The notes under the pieces: model-generated
The model's database searches: none
What the model saw: the letters and a program-made list of their open reading frames with translations, nothing else
Told to the model about the DNA's origin: nothing
Assembly: GCF_000718785.1 (NCBI RefSeq)
Contig: NZ_JOCA01000023.1
Location: 62,001 to 126,000, forward strand
From: Streptomyces sp. NRRL WC-3626
GTDB lineage: Bacteria; Actinomycetota; Actinomycetes; Streptomycetales; Streptomycetaceae
Direction of reading: 5' to 3'
DNA length: 64,000 nucleotides
Translations under genes and position numbers: made by a program
Part shown: positions 9,229-18,084 of the stretch, piece after piece
How positions within the stretch are numbered: position 1 is the first letter of the stretch
Layout: every line of letters starts with the position of its first letter

Positions 9229-11790
9229 TTGCGAAGATCCATAAGATCCATGAGGCACAGGGCGACCTGGCTCGGGGTGATCATGTTCTCCGTGCTGTTA
9301 TCCCTGATGGCGCCCGCGGCCCAGGCCCAGGAAGAGGGGGAGCCGGCCGGCCGGTTCACCGTCACGCGCCCCGACGGGAGTCCCGCCGAGTGGCCCGAAG
9401 CGTCCGGGAACCTCAAGGAGCGTGTCGAGCGGTCTCAGCAGGAGACGCCAGGACAGACCCTGAAGAGGAACAGCCACGCGGAGAAAATCCAGCAGAGCAG
9501 GAAAGCCGAGCCCCGGCTCGCCGGAGACTTCCCTTCCGTGTCGATGACGGAATGCTATACCGCTCCGTACGGCGACAAGACTTCTCTCGTCATCAGCCAC
9601 TGGCAGTGGTGCAGCTCACTCATCGGAAGCTACTCCTCCTACGACAAATGCAAGGGTCCGCCGCCCGGAAACGGGTGCGTGGAGATCGGAAGCGTTCAGT
9701 TCCGTGTGGGAATCATGGGGCAGGGATATCAGGAGAAGAGCGATCCCGGTGCTCGCAAGGTGCGGTACTGGATGCAACTGGACCAGCCAAAGGTCTTCGG
9801 AGCTCCACGCCTCACGGACAATCTTTCCTTCTTCGGCAACTGCATCAGCTTTTCCGCGGACAAGCCCTGCACCGCGGACCCGGGAAACGGGCGCGTCGAC
9901 ACCATAGCGGGATGGATGGCAGCGGGTCACGTGGACTGGGAGTACACGTCTCCCGAAGGAGCCCTCACCGGTGACAAGATCGCGTACTTCGACTTCTCCC
10001 TCAATTCTCTGGTGGCTCAGCAGTATCCGGTTCCGGGAATCGTCATAGCTCCTGGCACCACCGGATTCCGCTGCGACTCGGCTTCGTACATGAAGTGGCC
10101 GGTAGGTATCCCCTCCTACGGATGCGTCTTCGACGGAGTCATATCCACCTGGAAGTTCATGGCGAAGTCCGACGTCGCCGAAACCGCGAAGCACGTGTGG
10201 ACGGCCCAGTTCAAGCCGAACCTCACCAGGCCGCCCAGTGTGGGCTCCAAGATGATTCCCGGATCGGTGCGGAGCGGTATGCCGCTCGACCGGCTGGCGG
10301 GAGCAACCGGCAGCGAAAACGATGTCCTCCATGGAAAGAACCGGGACAAGTCGACCGCGACCTGCAAGGTGAATTTCGGCAAAGAATACTCCAGAGGAAA
10401 CACGCGCGACTGCGACGAATACCCGATGGCTTCGACCAGGGAAGGAGCCTGGACAGGTGACGCGCAGGACGAGGACGGCACGGCTCACTTCTCGGTGAGG
10501 CCATTGACCAAGGCCGACAACGGGGCGGCCGGGCGACTCCTCAATGATTTCTATCTCGCCGACCGGATCATCAACACGGATGAGTTCTACGTCGACGTCC
10601 GGGCGGCAGACGGAGGCCCCTACGCCGGGGTCGAGGAGCCGGTGGGCGTCTCTTCTCCGGTGTCGAACCGTTCCTGTGATCTCCGGCAGCCGGTCGTCTC
10701 CGATGTGAAGACCGGCACCGCACCGGAGAAGACCTTCCTGGACTACGCCAGGACGACGCCCGACGGATGGACCGGTGGGGACTCCACCTACTCCGTCGAG
10801 CTCCCGGACGGTCGCATCCTCTGGCTCTTCTCGGACACCTTCCTGGGCCCGCTCAACAGCGACGGCACCAGGCCGACGAGCGCACCGCTCGTCAACAGCA
10901 CCATCGTGGTGCAGAACGGCCAGCAGCTCACCACCCTGCGAGGCGGGCCCAAGACGAGGCCCGAAGGTCTCATGAAGCCCGCCGCGGACCAACACTGGTA
11001 CTGGCTCGGCGACGGTCAGCTGCACAAGGAGGGTGGCGTCACCTACCTCCAGGTGCTCTTCCAGGAGTACTACAAGTTCGGCCCAGGCTCATGGGACTTC
11101 GCGCACAAGGCCAACTTCGTGGCGACCTTCTCGCTCGACGACCTCGGCACGGCGCACGGACATGAGCCCCTGTACGTCGATCCGGTGCCCTCGACACCCG
11201 GGGTGGGCTGGGGATCCGCGCTCATGCCCGCCGGCCTGAGCGGCGACGGCTACACGTACATCTACGGAGTGGACGACGCCCCGCTGGACAAGAAGATGCG
11301 CATCGCCCGCGTCAAGGGCACCGACCTCACGGGGACGTGGGAGTACCTCAATCCGGGTGCCGGCGGCTGGATGAAGAGCGAGAAGCAGGCAGCCAACGTC
11401 CACAACGGAATAGCGAACGAGTACAGCGTCACCCCGTGGCACGGCGGATTCATGGTGGTCAGCCAGACCAGCAAGGAAGCCTTCAGCGGGGAGATCAAGG
11501 CATCCGTGTCCTGCTCTCCGCACGGACCCTTCCAACTGGAGACGGACGTCTACCGTATGCCCGAACCGGGACCCTGGGGCAGCTACGGGAACCCGAACAT
11601 CATCAGCTACAACGCACACGTCCACAGCTCGATGCTCAACGGTGGGGCGGGCCCCTATACGCTCTCGTACAACGTGAACAGCATGGACAGCCGAGTCGAG
11701 GCCGGTGCTGATCACTACCGTGATCCGGGCATCTACAAGCCGCGGTTCATCACGTTCCGGATGACCCCCGGCGGGGGGACGTTGAAGTAG
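9229..11790 (+). CDS. Secreted NucA/NucB-type DNase fused to a DUF5005/DUF4185-like beta-propeller domain
   Basis: An 853-residue exported protein. Residues 1-33 are a signal peptide ending APAAQA. The middle (about 270-470) ends with CDEYPMASTREGA at residues 395-407 and FSVRPLTKADNGAAG, matching the catalytic region of NucA/NucB sporulation-type deoxyribonucleases. From about residue 500 to the end the sequence WTGGDSTYSVELPDG and LWLFSDTFLG resembles DUF5005/DUF4185 domains, predicted five-bladed propellers related to glycosidases. The start is TTG at 9229, with GGAGGA 6 bases upstream; the longer open frame runs through the tRNA and is not used. Codon 24 is TTA. Codon use in the nuclease half looks more AT-tolerant than in the C-terminal half, suggesting a composite origin. 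Confidence 0.75.
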   Translation: MRRSIRSMRHRATWLGVIMFSVLLSLMAPAAQAQEEGEPAGRFTVTRPDGSPAEWPEASGNLKERVERSQQETPGQTLKRNSHAEKIQQSRKAEPRLAGDFPSVSMTECYTAPYGDKTSLVISHWQWCSSLIGSYSSYDKCKGPPPGNGCVEIGSVQFRVGIMGQGYQEKSDPGARKVRYWMQLDQPKVFGAPRLTDNLSFFGNCISFSADKPCTADPGNGRVDTIAGWMAAGHVDWEYTSPEGALTGDKIAYFDFSLNSLVAQQYPVPGIVIAPGTTGFRCDSASYMKWPVGIPSYGCVFDGVISTWKFMAKSDVAETAKHVWTAQFKPNLTRPPSVGSKMIPGSVRSGMPLDRLAGATGSENDVLHGKNRDKSTATCKVNFGKEYSRGNTRDCDEYPMASTREGAWTGDAQDEDGTAHFSVRPLTKADNGAAGRLLNDFYLADRIINTDEFYVDVRAADGGPYAGVEEPVGVSSPVSNRSCDLRQPVVSDVKTGTAPEKTFLDYARTTPDGWTGGDSTYSVELPDGRILWLFSDTFLGPLNSDGTRPTSAPLVNSTIVVQNGQQLTTLRGGPKTRPEGLMKPAADQHWYWLGDGQLHKEGGVTYLQVLFQEYYKFGPGSWDFAHKANFVATFSLDDLGTAHGHEPLYVDPVPSTPGVGWGSALMPAGLSGDGYTYIYGVDDAPLDKKMRIARVKGTDLTGTWEYLNPGAGGWMKSEKQAANVHNGIANEYSVTPWHGGFMVVSQTSKEAFSGEIKASVSCSPHGPFQLETDVYRMPEPGPWGSYGNPNIISYNAHVHSSMLNGGAGPYTLSYNVNSMDSRVEAGADHYRDPGIYKPRFITFRMTPGGGTLK

Positions 11791-11817
11791 GCCCCCGACG
11801 CTGATCGCCGACCCGAA

Positions 11818-11855
11818 GGCCTGCCGGCTGATCCGCCCGGATCAGCCGGCAGGCC
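11818..11855. terminator. Bidirectional hairpin terminator overlapping a gene end
   Basis: A perfect 17-base stem (11818-11834 with 11839-11855) with a 4-base loop lies between two convergent genes. It serves the nuclease fusion on the + strand. On the - strand it also encodes the last residues and stop codon of the hypothetical protein ending at 11842. Confidence 0.85.
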
Positions 11856-12288
11856 ACATCTGCAGCAGCCAGAACTCCAGGGGGTCCTCGTGCGGCCCCT
11901 CGGGCGGGAAGGGATCGAGGGCCAGGGTCGCCACCAGGTGTTCCCGGCCCCGGCACAGGAGTCGCAGGACGTAGGTGCCGGACGGGACCTGGATCATGCC
12001 GTACGCGACACCGCCCAGGTCCACGACCGACACGTGTCCGCTCGACGATGCGCGGAAATCGCGCTCGTAGTCCCAGTCCTCGGAGGGCCTGGACGCGGGA
12101 CCGTCCCAGACCTCCAGGCGCACCAGCGGGTAGAAGTCGTTGTCGCTGGAGTTCAGCCTCAGACCGTCCCCCGGGATCTCGACGACATCGTCGTCCGCGG
12201 GAGGCTCCTCGAAGAAGACGGGACCGATCTGAATCGTCCGGTAGAAGACCCGGGGGCGAATCTCGACGGCATCCACCACCTTGGCCAT
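11842..12288 (-). CDS. Hypothetical protein, 148 residues
   Basis: No family was recognised. The protein is soluble, acidic and beta-rich, with no signal peptide or membrane segment. Visible pieces include FYRTIQIGPVFFEEPPADDDVVEI at the N-terminal third, VRLEVWDGPASRPSEDWDYERDF in the centre and GTYVLRLLCRGREHLVATLALDP near the end; the overall style recalls small immunity-like or secretion-associated Streptomyces proteins. A GGGAGGGC ribosome binding site precedes the ATG at 12288. It faces the secreted nuclease fusion tail-to-tail and might be an immunity partner, but nothing in the sequence proves that. Confidence 0.7.
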   Translation of the reverse strand: MAKVVDAVEIRPRVFYRTIQIGPVFFEEPPADDDVVEIPGDGLRLNSSDNDFYPLVRLEVWDGPASRPSEDWDYERDFRASSSGHVSVVDLGGVAYGMIQVPSGTYVLRLLCRGREHLVATLALDPFPPEGPHEDPLEFWLLQMWPAG

Positions 12289-12368
12289 GTGCCCTCCCTG
12301 CGCCCGGTCTTCCAGCTGATGGATCGACGTGTCGCACTCTACGCGGCGGCCGTCCCGGGGCAGGCGCT

Positions 12369-13310
12369 TCAGCGCAGGGTGATCCGCGCGGTCACCGGCA
12401 GGTGGTCGCTGCCGGTGGCCGGCAGGGCGCGGATGCCGGTGACCGTCGCCGAGCGGGCCATGACCTGGTCGATCCGGGCCAGCGGGAGACCGGCCGGGAA
12501 GCTGAAGGCGAAGCCCCGCCGGGCCACGTTCATCCGCGAGGTGAGCGGCGACAGCCCGCGGTCGTCGACCGTGCCGTTGAGGTCTCCCAGCAGGATCACC
12601 GTGCCCAGCGGTTCGGCGGCGACCGCCTCGCCCAGCAGACCGGCGCTCTCGTCACGCCGGGCCGAGGTGAGGCCGCCCGCCCCGACCCGGACCGACGGCA
12701 GGTGCGCCACGTACGCGGCGACCTCGCCGTACGGCGTGCGGACCACGGCCCGCAGTCCGCGGCTCCAGGGCTCGGTGATGTCCCGCGGCTTGATGTCGAG
12801 CGCGCGGGCGCCGGTGAGCGGATGCCTCGACCACAGCCCGACGGTGCCCCGGACCGCGTGGTACGGATACTCCCGCGCGAGCGTCCTCCCGTAGACCGGC
12901 AGTGCGGCCGGGACCACTTCCTGCAGGGCGATGAGGTCGGGCCGCGCGGCGGCCAGGGCACGGGCCGTGCCCGCCGGATCGGTGTTCACGTCGCTGACGT
13001 TGTGCTGCACCACCACCAGCTCACGCGGGCCGGACTTCCCGGCGGGCAGGAACAGCCCGCCGAAGAGGTACGTCCACGCCACCGCCGGCAGCAGCAGGGC
13101 CACCAGGGCGGTGGCCGAACGGCGCAGCAGGGCCACGACGAGGAGCACCACGACCACCAGCCCGAGCCACGGCAGGAACACCTCCAGCAGACTGCCCGCC
13201 CGGCCCACGGAGTTGGGGACCAGCCGGTGGAACACCAGCAGCCCCGCCGTCAGTACGGCCGACCCCGCGAGTACCCGCCCGCGCGCCCACGACCACCTGC
13301 GCTGTGCCAC
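12369..13310 (-). CDS. Endonuclease/exonuclease/phosphatase family membrane protein
   Basis: A 313-residue protein with three N-terminal transmembrane helices (about residues 12-85), followed by an EEP-fold domain. Motifs are VVVQHNVSD (metal-binding Asn), LIALQEVV (catalytic Glu), VILLGDLNGTVDD (Asp and Asn) and GSDHLPVTARI (terminal Asp-His). The domain is probably on the outer face of the membrane and could act on phosphodiesters in nucleic acid or lipid; the substrate is unknown. The start is GTG at 13310. It is transcribed away from the aldo/keto reductase. Confidence 0.87.
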   Translation of the reverse strand: MAQRRWSWARGRVLAGSAVLTAGLLVFHRLVPNSVGRAGSLLEVFLPWLGLVVVVLLVVALLRRSATALVALLLPAVAWTYLFGGLFLPAGKSGPRELVVVQHNVSDVNTDPAGTARALAAARPDLIALQEVVPAALPVYGRTLAREYPYHAVRGTVGLWSRHPLTGARALDIKPRDITEPWSRGLRAVVRTPYGEVAAYVAHLPSVRVGAGGLTSARRDESAGLLGEAVAAEPLGTVILLGDLNGTVDDRGLSPLTSRMNVARRGFAFSFPAGLPLARIDQVMARSATVTGIRALPATGSDHLPVTARITLR

Positions 13311-13383
13311 GTCGCTTCCCGTCCGCTCGACTCCCTGTCTCAGGACGCGATCGCGGAGTGGATCAGTTTCAGCAGATCCGACA

Positions 13384-13410
13384 CGCTTGACTTGGAGCGC
13401 TCTTCAAGCG
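13384..13410 (+). promoter_or_regulatory. MerR-like promoter/operator of the aldo/keto reductase gene
   Basis: A TTGACT -35-like hexamer overlaps CTTGGAGCGCTC, which is followed by TTCAAG. CGCTTGA and TCAAGCG also form perfect 7-base arms 13 bases apart. CTTGGAG-centred palindromes of this type are bound by MerR-family activators in Streptomyces. No merR gene is present in the window. Confidence 0.45.
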
Positions 13411-13464
13411 GAAGACTCCCGATCCGTGCCCCGACAACGGGGTGCGAAACGGGAGGGAACACCC

Positions 13465-14445
13465 ATGAAGTACTGCACCATCGGCACGGGTCCGCACAGC
13501 CGCCGGGTGAGCGTGCTCGCGCTCGGGGCGATGCTGTTCGGGTCCATGACCGACGAGAAGACCTCCTTCGCCGTACTCGACCGCTACGTCGAGGCCGGCG
13601 GGAACTTCATCGACACGTCCGACAACTACGCCTTCTGGACCGACGGCGGCCAGGGCGGACAGAGCGAGGAACTGCTCGGCCGCTGGCGCCGCAGCCGCGG
13701 GGCCGGTGACGAGATCGTCGTCGCCACCAAGCTCGGCGCCCGCCCCCTCGCCCCCGGCACCAGCTACACCGACAACCCCGAGGGCCTGTCCGCGAAGGTG
13801 ATCCGGGAGGCCTCCGAGCGCAGCCGCGAGCGGCTCGGCATGGAGCGGCTGGACCTGCTGTACGCGCACATCGACGACCACACCGTCCCCCAGCGCGAGA
13901 CGGTCGAGGCCTTCGGGGAACTGGTCGCCGAGGGCACGGTGGGCCTGCTCGGGGTGAGCAACCAGGCCGTGTGGCGGGTGGAGCGGGCCCGAGCCCTCGC
14001 GGCACAGGCCGGACTGCCCGGATACGAGGTCCTGCAGTACCACCACAGCCTGCTGCGGCCCCGCTCCGACGTGCCCAGCGACCTGTTCCCCGACGGCAAC
14101 CTGGGCCACGTGGGCCCCGAGATGGCCGGCTATCTGCGCGCCGAGCCCGGCCTCACCCTGGTCGCCTACTCACCGCTGCTCGGCGGCGCCTACGCCCGCC
14201 CCGAGCGGCTCGCCGGCGACTACGACCACCCGGGCACCCCGGCCCGCCTCGCCGTGCTGCACGAGGTCGCCCGGGAGACCGGGGCGACGCCGGGCCAGGT
14301 CGTGCTGGCCTGGCAGCTCGGTCACGAGCTGCCGATCCTCCCGCTGGCCGGGGCGTCGTCGGTGGCGCAGCTGGACGAGAACCTGGCCGCGGTGGACCTG
14401 GAGCTGTCGCCGGAGCAGTGGGCCCGGCTCGACGCCGCGCACTGA
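13465..14445 (+). CDS. Aldo/keto reductase
   Basis: A 326-residue NADPH-dependent oxidoreductase of the AKR superfamily with a TIM barrel. Residues matching the catalytic tetrad are Asp and Tyr in GGNFIDTSDNYAFW, Lys in VVATKLG, and His in YAHIDDH. The C-terminal cofactor region LPLAGASSVAQLDENL binds the nucleotide phosphate. The start ATG has GGGAGGGAACACC upstream. It lies beside the inositol cluster; related enzymes (IolS-like) occur in iol loci, but a role in inositol metabolism is only inferred from position. Confidence 0.88.
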   Translation: MKYCTIGTGPHSRRVSVLALGAMLFGSMTDEKTSFAVLDRYVEAGGNFIDTSDNYAFWTDGGQGGQSEELLGRWRRSRGAGDEIVVATKLGARPLAPGTSYTDNPEGLSAKVIREASERSRERLGMERLDLLYAHIDDHTVPQRETVEAFGELVAEGTVGLLGVSNQAVWRVERARALAAQAGLPGYEVLQYHHSLLRPRSDVPSDLFPDGNLGHVGPEMAGYLRAEPGLTLVAYSPLLGGAYARPERLAGDYDHPGTPARLAVLHEVARETGATPGQVVLAWQLGHELPILPLAGASSVAQLDENLAAVDLELSPEQWARLDAAH

Positions 14446-14452
14446 GCACGCC

Positions 14453-15238
14453 TCACGGCCTGACCAGCAGCTGGAAGTCGAACGAGTACCGGGACGCGCG
14501 GTAGATGTGGGTGCCGTACTCCACCGCGCGCCCGGTGTCGTCGTAGGCCGTGCGCTGCATGGTGAGCAGGGCGGCGCCCTCCTTCTCGTCCAGGCGGGAC
14601 GCCTCGGCCGCGGTGGCCGCGCGGGCGCCGACGGTCTGGCGGGCGCTGTGCAGGGTGATGCCGGCCGTGCGCATCATCCGGTACAGGCCGGTCGCCTCCA
14701 GCCGGTCGGTGTCCAGGGCGAGCAGGTCCGGCGGCAGGTAGTTGCACAGCAGCGCGACCGGCCGGCCGTGGGTGCGGCGCAGGCGTTCCAGGAGGGCGAC
14801 CTCGGTGCCCTCGGCCAGTCCGAGGGCCGCCGCCACCGCCGCGGGCGCCGGGACCGTCTCGTTGCGCATCACCCGCGTGGTCGGGCCCTGCCCGGCCGCC
14901 TCCAGGTCGTCGTAGAGACTGCTCAGCTCCAGGGGCCGTCTGACCTGGCTGTGCACCACCTGGGTGCCCACCCCCCGCCGCCGGACCAGCAGCCCCTTGT
15001 CGACGAGGGACTGGATGGCCTGGCGGACGGTGGGCCGGGACAGCCCCAGCCGTACGGACAGGTCGACCTCGTTGCCCAGCAGATTGCCCGGGGCGAGGAC
15101 GCCCTGCTCGATCGCCGCCTCCAGCTGCTGCGCGAGCTGGTAGTACAGCGGCACCGGACTGCCCCGGTCCAGGGCGAAGTCCAGCGTGCTCAGCGCGGGT
15201 TCGGTCGCGGCACGTGCGGGGCCACCGGTCTTCGCCAT
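14453..15238 (-). CDS. GntR family regulator (HutC subfamily), probable inositol-cluster regulator
   Basis: A 261-residue protein. A winged helix-turn-helix (about residues 28-95: LYYQLAQQLEAAIEQG, then GLSRPTVRQAIQSLVDKGLLVRRRGVGT) precedes a UTRA effector domain (about 115-255) that binds a small ligand, ending RASRYSFDFQLLVRP. It is the last gene of the leftward iolC-aldolase-iolB-iolD run, 32 bases after iolD, so it is probably co-expressed and controls the cluster, possibly sensing an inositol catabolite. AGAGGACC is the likely ribosome binding site. Confidence 0.88.
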   Translation of the reverse strand: MAKTGGPARAATEPALSTLDFALDRGSPVPLYYQLAQQLEAAIEQGVLAPGNLLGNEVDLSVRLGLSRPTVRQAIQSLVDKGLLVRRRGVGTQVVHSQVRRPLELSSLYDDLEAAGQGPTTRVMRNETVPAPAAVAAALGLAEGTEVALLERLRRTHGRPVALLCNYLPPDLLALDTDRLEATGLYRMMRTAGITLHSARQTVGARAATAAEASRLDEKEGAALLTMQRTAYDDTGRAVEYGTHIYRASRYSFDFQLLVRP

Positions 15239-15270
15239 GGACGGTCCTCTCTGGAGCGGTGCGGGCGGGG

Positions 15271-17142
15271 TCAGAGGTGGCGGCGGCGGCCGGCGACCTC
15301 GGCGTCGTACCGTGTGCGCGCCTCCACGGCGGCCTCACGGGCGGACACCTCGGCCACCGGCACGTCCCACCAGGCCTCGGCCGGGGGAGCGGTCGCGGCG
15401 GGGTCGGTCTCGACGTACACGCACGTCGGCCGGCCGGAGGCCCGCGCCTCGGCCAGCGCGCCGCGCAGCTCCCGTACGGTCTTGGCGCGCAGGACGTCCA
15501 TGCCGAGGCTGGCCGCGTTCGCGGCGAGGTCCACGGGCAGCGGGGCGCCGGTGAAGGAGCCGTCGGCGGCCCGGTGCCGGTAGGCGGTGCCGTAGCGCTC
15601 CGCGCCCACCGACTCCGACAGGCCGCCGATGGAGGCGTACCCGTGGTTCTGCACCAGGACCAGGTTGACGGGGAGGTTCTCCTGGACGGCGGTGACGATC
15701 TCGGTCGGGTTCATCAGGTAGGTGCCGTCGCCGACCAGCGCCCACACGGGTGTGCCGGGCGCGGCCTGCTGCACTCCGAGGGCGGCCGGGATCTCGTAGC
15801 CCATGCAGGAGTAGCCGTACTCCAGGTGGTACTGGCGGGGGCTGCGCGCGCGCCAGAGTTTGTGCAGGTCGCCGGGGAGCGAACCGGCCGCGTTGATCAC
15901 CACGTCCTCGTCGCCGACCACCGCGTCGAGCGCGCCGAGGACCTGCGTCTGCGTCGGTACGGCCGTGTCGTCGTCCGCGCGGAAGGCGGTCTCCACGACC
16001 CGCTCCCAACGCTCCTTGCCGGCCCGGTACTCCGCCTCGTACGACTCCTGCACACGATGGCCGGCCAGCGCCCCGGCCAGCTGCTCCAGCGAGGTCCGCG
16101 CGTCGCCGACCAGGGTGCGGGCCGCCAGCTTGTGCGCGTCGAAGCCGGTGATGTTGAGGTTGAGGAAGCGGACGTCCGGGTGCCGGAAAAGGGTGCCGGA
16201 GGCGGTGGTGAAGTCGGAGTAGCGGGTGCCGACCCCGATCACCAGGTCGGCGGTGCGGGCGAGTTCGTCGCTCACCGCCGTGCCGGTGTGGCCGATGCCG
16301 CCGAGGTCGGCGGGGTGGTCGTGGCGCAGGGAGCCCTTGCCGGCCTGGGTGGAGGCGACGGGGATGCCGGTGGCCTCCACCAGCGCCCTCAGCGCCTCCT
16401 CGGCCTCGCTGTGGTGGACCCCGCCGCCCGCGACGATCAGCGGCCGCCGAGCCGCCCGTACCGCAGCGGCGGCCGCCGCCAGTTCCGCCGGGTCCGGGGC
16501 GGGACGCCGTACGGACCAGACGCGGTCGGCGAAGAACTCCTCGGGCCAGTCGTACGCCTCCGCCTGCACGTCCTGCGGGAGTGCCAGCGTCACCGCGCCG
16601 GTCTCGGCCGGGTCGGCGAGTACCCGCATCGCGTTCAGCGCGGAGGCGATCAGGGCCTCGGGGCGGGTGACACGGTCGAACCAGCGCGACACCGGGCGGA
16701 GCGTGTCGTTGACCGACACATCGGCCTCGACGGGGTGTTCGAGCTGCTGCAGCAGCGGATCGGCGACGCGGGAGGCGAAGTAGTCACCGGGGAGCAGGAG
16801 TACGGGCAGCCGGTTGATGGTGGCGAGGGCGGCGCCCGTGACGAGGTTGGTGGCGCCGGGGCCGATGGAGGTCGTGACCGCCTGCGCCGAGAGCCGGTTG
16901 AGCTGGCGGGCGTGACCGACGGCGGCGTGCACCATCGCCTGCTCGTTGCGGCCCTGGTGGTACGGCATCACATCGCGGTACTCGACGAGTGCCTGCCCGA
17001 CGCCGGCCACGTTGCCGTGGCCGAAGATGCCCCAGGTGCCCGCGATCAGCCGGCGGCGCACGCCGTCGCGTTCGGTGTACTGCGCGGACAGGAACCGCAC
17101 CAGGGCCTGGGCGGTCGTCAGTCGGCGGGTGGCGGCGCTCAT
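15271..17142 (-). CDS. iolD: 3D-(3,5/4)-trihydroxycyclohexane-1,2-dione acylhydrolase IolD
   Basis: A 623-residue ThDP-dependent enzyme that hydrolyses the cyclic diketone of the inositol pathway to 5-deoxy-glucuronate. Visible features: N-terminal pyrimidine-binding domain with GIFGHGNVAGVGQAL and the catalytic Glu in GRNEQAMVHAA; central domain with VAGGGVHHSEAEEAL; C-terminal pyrophosphate motif GDGTYLMNPTEIVTAV (GDG to N). The length fits the family. ATG at 17142 is preceded by GGAGAGG, and its ATGA overlaps the stop of iolB, showing translational coupling. The longer upstream frame only shadows iolB. Confidence 0.95.
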   Translation of the reverse strand: MSAATRRLTTAQALVRFLSAQYTERDGVRRRLIAGTWGIFGHGNVAGVGQALVEYRDVMPYHQGRNEQAMVHAAVGHARQLNRLSAQAVTTSIGPGATNLVTGAALATINRLPVLLLPGDYFASRVADPLLQQLEHPVEADVSVNDTLRPVSRWFDRVTRPEALIASALNAMRVLADPAETGAVTLALPQDVQAEAYDWPEEFFADRVWSVRRPAPDPAELAAAAAAVRAARRPLIVAGGGVHHSEAEEALRALVEATGIPVASTQAGKGSLRHDHPADLGGIGHTGTAVSDELARTADLVIGVGTRYSDFTTASGTLFRHPDVRFLNLNITGFDAHKLAARTLVGDARTSLEQLAGALAGHRVQESYEAEYRAGKERWERVVETAFRADDDTAVPTQTQVLGALDAVVGDEDVVINAAGSLPGDLHKLWRARSPRQYHLEYGYSCMGYEIPAALGVQQAAPGTPVWALVGDGTYLMNPTEIVTAVQENLPVNLVLVQNHGYASIGGLSESVGAERYGTAYRHRAADGSFTGAPLPVDLAANAASLGMDVLRAKTVRELRGALAEARASGRPTCVYVETDPAATAPPAEAWWDVPVAEVSAREAAVEARTRYDAEVAGRRRHL

Positions 17143-18056
17143 ACGGACCTCTCCGGTGCGGTGTAGAGGGGAAGGCGGGGGTCGGCCGGCTGCTCGGGCC
17201 AGGTGTCGCGGATCCAGGCGTGGTCGGGGTGGTCGCAGATCAGCCAGGCGCGTTCGGCCTCCGGACCCGCCATGACGTTGAGGTAGTACATGTGATGCCC
17301 CGGCACGGCCATGGACGGGCCGTGCCAGCCGTCCGGGATGAGGACGACGTCGCCGTCGCGCACCTCGGCCAGCACATCCGTCCCGCGGCCCGGACCGGAC
17401 GGGGAGACCCGCTGGTAGCCGAGACCGGGGGTGCCGTCGTGGGCGGCGAACTCGAAGTAGTAGATCTCCTCCAGCACGGACTCCTCGCCGGGCCGGTGTT
17501 CGTCGTGCTTGTGCGGCGGGAAGGACGACCAGTTGCCGCCCGGCGTGAGCACCTCGACCGCGATCAGCTTGTCGCACTCGAAGCCCTGTCCCGCACCGCC
17601 TCCGGCGGGGGCCGCCGCACCGAAGTTGTTGACCTGCCGTGAGCAGTTGCCGGTGCCGCGCAGCTCGACCGGGACGTCGGAGGCGGGCCCGTAGCGGGCA
17701 GGCAGCCGGCGGGTGCAGCGGGCGCCCGTGAGCGCGAACCGGCCGCCGCCCGCCGAGGCGACCGTCGCGCGGGCGTCGCGCGGGACGTAGGCGAAGTCGG
17801 TGACACCGTCGAACACACTCGTGCGGCCGGTGAGTTCGAAGGTGTCGTGGCCGAAGTCGTCGTCGGCCGTGACCGTGCAGCCGCCGCTCAGCGGCAGCAC
17901 GATCCACTCGCTGTCACCCGCGTCGAAGGTGTGCGCGCCGCCGGGCGGCAGTTCCAGCACACGCAGACTGGAGTAGCCCCAGCCCGCCGACTCCGGGCTC
18001 ACGTCGACGGCGTACGGGCCGGCCGGCGCCCCGCCGGCCGGAAGGTGATGTGTCAT
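17139..18056 (-). CDS. iolB: 5-deoxy-glucuronate isomerase IolB
   Basis: A 305-residue cupin-fold isomerase that converts 5-deoxy-glucuronate to 2-deoxy-5-keto-gluconate. The family signatures are HKHDEHRPGEESVLEEIYYFEF, carrying metal-binding His and Glu residues at about 190-210, GWHGPSMAVPGHHMYYLNVMAGP, and DTWPEQ near the end. The ATG at 18056 was chosen because family homology begins here; the start of the longer frame is unrelated. It lies 28 bases downstream of the aldolase gene and overlaps iolD by 4 bases. Confidence 0.95.
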   Translation of the reverse strand: MTHHLPAGGAPAGPYAVDVSPESAGWGYSSLRVLELPPGGAHTFDAGDSEWIVLPLSGGCTVTADDDFGHDTFELTGRTSVFDGVTDFAYVPRDARATVASAGGGRFALTGARCTRRLPARYGPASDVPVELRGTGNCSRQVNNFGAAAPAGGGAGQGFECDKLIAVEVLTPGGNWSSFPPHKHDEHRPGEESVLEEIYYFEFAAHDGTPGLGYQRVSPSGPGRGTDVLAEVRDGDVVLIPDGWHGPSMAVPGHHMYYLNVMAGPEAERAWLICDHPDHAWIRDTWPEQPADPRLPLYTAPERSV

Positions 18057-18084
18057 GCCATGCCTCCGTGTCGCAACGGGCTTC

